From the NCBI GenBank assembly GCA_902705865.1, contig CACSIO010000001.1, forward strand, positions 691,583 through 755,582: DNA of 64,000 bases, in the 5' to 3' direction. Made by a program: the position numbers and the translations under genes. This DNA is from BD1-7 clade bacterium (GTDB lineage: Bacteria > Pseudomonadota > Gammaproteobacteria > Pseudomonadales > DT-91). A model generated the notes under the pieces. That model did not search any database, was not told the DNA's origin, and worked only from the letters and a program-made list of their open reading frames with translations. Positions 61,987 through 64,000 of this stretch are shown piece by piece. How positions within the stretch are numbered: position 1 is the first letter of the stretch; every line of letters starts with the position of its first letter.

Positions 61987-62931
61987 TCAGGTTGTTAAGT
62001 CGATTAGCTGCGACTCTATCCACTCAGAAATTGACTGATACACATCCGTGGCGTTCAACTCATTAATGATTTCATGTCGAGAATTTTCCCAGACTTTCTT
62101 TGAAACCCTCGCCATACCTGTACCCGTCATTGCATCGTAGAGTTTTAGTATTCCTTTGCCATTCGCAGTTGCTGGATCTTGGTCACCGCCAATAAGGAAG
62201 ATGGGCAGGTTGCGGTCAATGTTGCTGATGGCATTTATTGTATTCATTGCCATCATGGCCGCGAGAAACTCACTCCATAATTCATTGCTACACCGAAAAC
62301 CGCAATAAGTATCTTCGACGTAAGCATCGACTTGGTTATCGTCTCGGCTTAGCCAATCAAAAGTAGTTCTGTTAGGTTTGAACTGTCGATTGAATTGCCC
62401 AAATATTAGTTTGTCGATAATCGCGCTTTTACCCGTGCGCCCGATACGCAGACTTTCTAACTTAGTCACTAGCAAGGCTGCGGCGAGTTCGATGCGAGGA
62501 TTCAAATTCAAGCCAGATAGAATACACGCATCAGGATTTACCTTATGCCAAGTTAACGCGCTGCGCGCTGCTTGAGCACCCATACTGTGTCCGAGTAGAA
62601 TAAGAGGGCAGTTGGGCCAGAGTGTTCGCGCGTGTTTTTCAACGAGATGTAGGTCGTTTAAAACGGATTGCCAGCCATGGATGTTTGGCTCGAATGAGAA
62701 GGTTCCGAGCTGTTGCTCAGATGTGCTTGGCCCGTGACCGCGATGGTCATGAGCGATAACGGCATAGCCCTGTTGATTGAGGTAGCCAGCAAAGTCGCTA
62801 TAGCGCCCGGCGTGTTCGGCCATACCGTGAGTAATCTGTACGATGGCACGAGGGTTTTCTAGCGGCCACAAATACAGCGGAATCGTATGGCCGTCTGGGG
62901 CCTTAAGGTATGTGGTTTTAGTCTCAGTCAC
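61987..62931 (-). CDS. Alpha/beta hydrolase, lysophospholipase / monoacylglycerol-lipase-like
   Basis: 314 residues of the Hydrolase_4 (serine aminopeptidase S33) type. [34 protein letters not shown] and the nucleophile elbow GHSMGAQ are characteristic. The acid is near GGDQDP and the His in NSRHEIINE. The start overlaps the glpK stop by eight bases, so the pair is likely co-translated. Breakdown of monoacylglycerols would feed glycerol to GlpK; this link is inference. Confidence 0.88.
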   Translation of the reverse strand: MTETKTTYLKAPDGHTIPLYLWPLENPRAIVQITHGMAEHAGRYSDFAGYLNQQGYAVIAHDHRGHGPSTSEQQLGTFSFEPNIHGWQSVLNDLHLVEKHARTLWPNCPLILLGHSMGAQAARSALTWHKVNPDACILSGLNLNPRIELAAALLVTKLESLRIGRTGKSAIIDKLIFGQFNRQFKPNRTTFDWLSRDDNQVDAYVEDTYCGFRCSNELWSEFLAAMMAMNTINAISNIDRNLPIFLIGGDQDPATANGKGILKLYDAMTGTGMARVSKKVWENSRHEIINELNATDVYQSISEWIESQLIDLTT

Positions 62932-64000
62932 GATTAACCCTCACGCGTTCAACGGCATCCAGCCAGCCTGCGTATTGGCTATCACGTTCGGCCTTGGTGA
63001 TCTGGGGTTCAAAAATCTGATCGACGCGCCATTGCTCGCTGATGTGTTCGAGGGAGCGGAATAACCCGGCTTTCAAGCCCGCCAAGTACATGGCTCCCTG
63101 CGCTGTGGTTTCGACGTTTGATGGACGGTCAATGCGTCCGCCTAATACATCCGCAAGGCGCTGCATTAGCCAATTATTGGTTGTCATGCCGCCGTCAACG
63201 CGCAGTAATTCTGGGCGCAGCCCATCTTGTTCCATGGCTTTTTGCAGATCTTTGGTTTGGTAACAAACAGATTCAAGCCCAGCGGCAACAATATCTTCAA
63301 TACTCGATGCCCGCGTTAGGCCAGAAATCGCACCTCGGGCGTCCGGATCCCAAAACGGCGCACCAAGGCCAGTGAATGCCGGAACGAGAAACACACCGTG
63401 GTCTTTTCGTGAGCGCTCAGCTAATTGTTCGCTGTCGCTTGCCGTACTGAGCAACTTCAACCCATCACGTAACCACTGTATGGTCGCGCCAGCAACAAAA
63501 ATACTGCCTTCGATGGCGTAGGTCGGCTTTCCGTCTAACCGGTAGGCTACGGTCGTTAATAATTGGTGATTGGAGTTGATTGCTGTTTCGCCAGTATTGA
63601 GTACGAGAAAGCAGCCGGTGCCGTAGGTGCTTTTCGCCATGCCTGGTTCAAAGCATGCTTGACCGACAAGGGCCGCTTGCTGATCGCCGATCAATGAATA
63701 TATTGGGATATTCGCATCTAACCATTCCACCTGAGTGGTGCCATAGTCATCAGCGCAGTCACGCACTTCAGGCAGCATATTTCTGGGTACATGAAAGAGC
63801 TTGAGTAGTTCATCATCCCACTGCTGGTCGTGGATATTGAACAGCAGAGTTCGGCTTGCGTTTGTTGCATCGGTAGCGTGTTGCTCGCCGTTGGTCAGAT
63901 GCCAAAGTAGCCAAGTGTCGATAGTGCCGAATGCCAGCTCGCCTGCCTCAGCCTGGGCTCTGGCACCTTCAACATTGGATAGAATCCAGTCGATTTTGGT
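62924..64000 (-). CDS. glpK: Glycerol kinase, 5' end cut by the window boundary
   Basis: The visible 358 codons cover the C-terminal two thirds of Glp[67 protein letters not shown] and [14 protein letters not shown] are diagnostic. It phosphorylates glycerol to glycerol 3-phosphate. The open frame continues past base 64000, so the N-terminus is missing here and not a truncation in the genome. Confidence 0.95.
   Translation of the reverse strand, partial: TKIDWILSNVEGARAQAEAGELAFGTIDTWLLWHLTNGEQHATDATNASRTLLFNIHDQQWDDELLKLFHVPRNMLPEVRDCADDYGTTQVEWLDANIPIYSLIGDQQAALVGQACFEPGMAKSTYGTGCFLVLNTGETAINSNHQLLTTVAYRLDGKPTYAIEGSIFVAGATIQWLRDGLKLLSTASDSEQLAERSRKDHGVFLVPAFTGLGAPFWDPDARGAISGLTRASSIEDIVAAGLESVCYQTKDLQKAMEQDGLRPELLRVDGGMTTNNWLMQRLADVLGGRIDRPSNVETTAQGAMYLAGLKAGLFRSLEHISEQWRVDQIFEPQITKAERDSQYAGWLDAVERVRVNRD

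Overview
The window is a 64 kb chromosomal segment of a gammaproteobacterium, probably a marine member of the Oceanospirillales or a related group. The evidence is the gene families: DUF2956, DUF1145 and DUF1289 proteins, a bifunctional OlsF-type ornithine-lipid synthase, queA-tgt, clpB with a sigma-32 promoter, and gammaproteobacterial tRNA sequences. The genus assignment is inference. No phage, insertion-sequence transposase or CRISPR array was seen.

Layout. 1-6 kb: a retropepsin-like lipoprotein, a PlsC-type acyltransferase, a tRNA-Glu/Gly/Asn cluster with its own promoter and terminator, an endonuclease/exonuclease/phosphatase-fold protein, and a DUF1566 lipoprotein in AT-rich surroundings. 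5-26.7 kb: a type VI secretion system (T6SS) of the Rhizobium/Agrobacterium imp gene order. The minus-strand operon reads tssA-hcp-tssB-tssC-tssC paralogue-tssE-tssF-tssG-fha-tssJ-tssK-tssL-tssM-kinase. A PI-PLC-like protein at its tail is a candidate effector. A divergent plus-strand unit encodes VgrG, a DUF6931-like protein and PAAR. No tssH/clpV, pppA or tagF is present in the cluster. TssL carries a C-terminal SPOR domain.

26.7-41.3 kb: mainly housekeeping and envelope genes. These are a YfcH-type epimerase, a GST, a beta-propeller lipoprotein, a PAP2 phosphatase plus GT39 glycosyltransferase pair, a small outer-membrane barrel, the 5-oxoprolinase operon pxpABC, a hexapeptide acyltransferase and a GAF-kinase-receiver hybrid histidine kinase. 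41.3-47.2 kb: a five-gene corrinoid-uptake operon (TonB-dependent receptor, ABC ATPase, binding protein, permease, CopZ-like Fe-S protein) preceded by a clear cobalamin riboswitch.

47.4-64 kb: a small protein gene, then a tRNA-Leu(CAA) followed by two 113-bp tandem copies of its 3' end plus terminator. Next come queA, tgt, a MITE-like element, a NIF3/YqfO-like protein, a gamma carbonic anhydrase, OlsF, an M14 peptidase with an alpha/beta hydrolase, a PepSY protein, MAPEG, clpB, a lipoprotein, and a glpK (cut by the window end) with a lysophospholipase-like hydrolase.

The most notable items are the T6SS variant with its candidate phospholipase effector, the riboswitch-controlled operon ending in a CopZ-like protein, the tRNA-Leu tail repeats, the MITE-like element and a 34-residue membrane protein. 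Start codons were re-chosen wherever a Shine-Dalgarno sequence or a non-ATG longest start argued for it.
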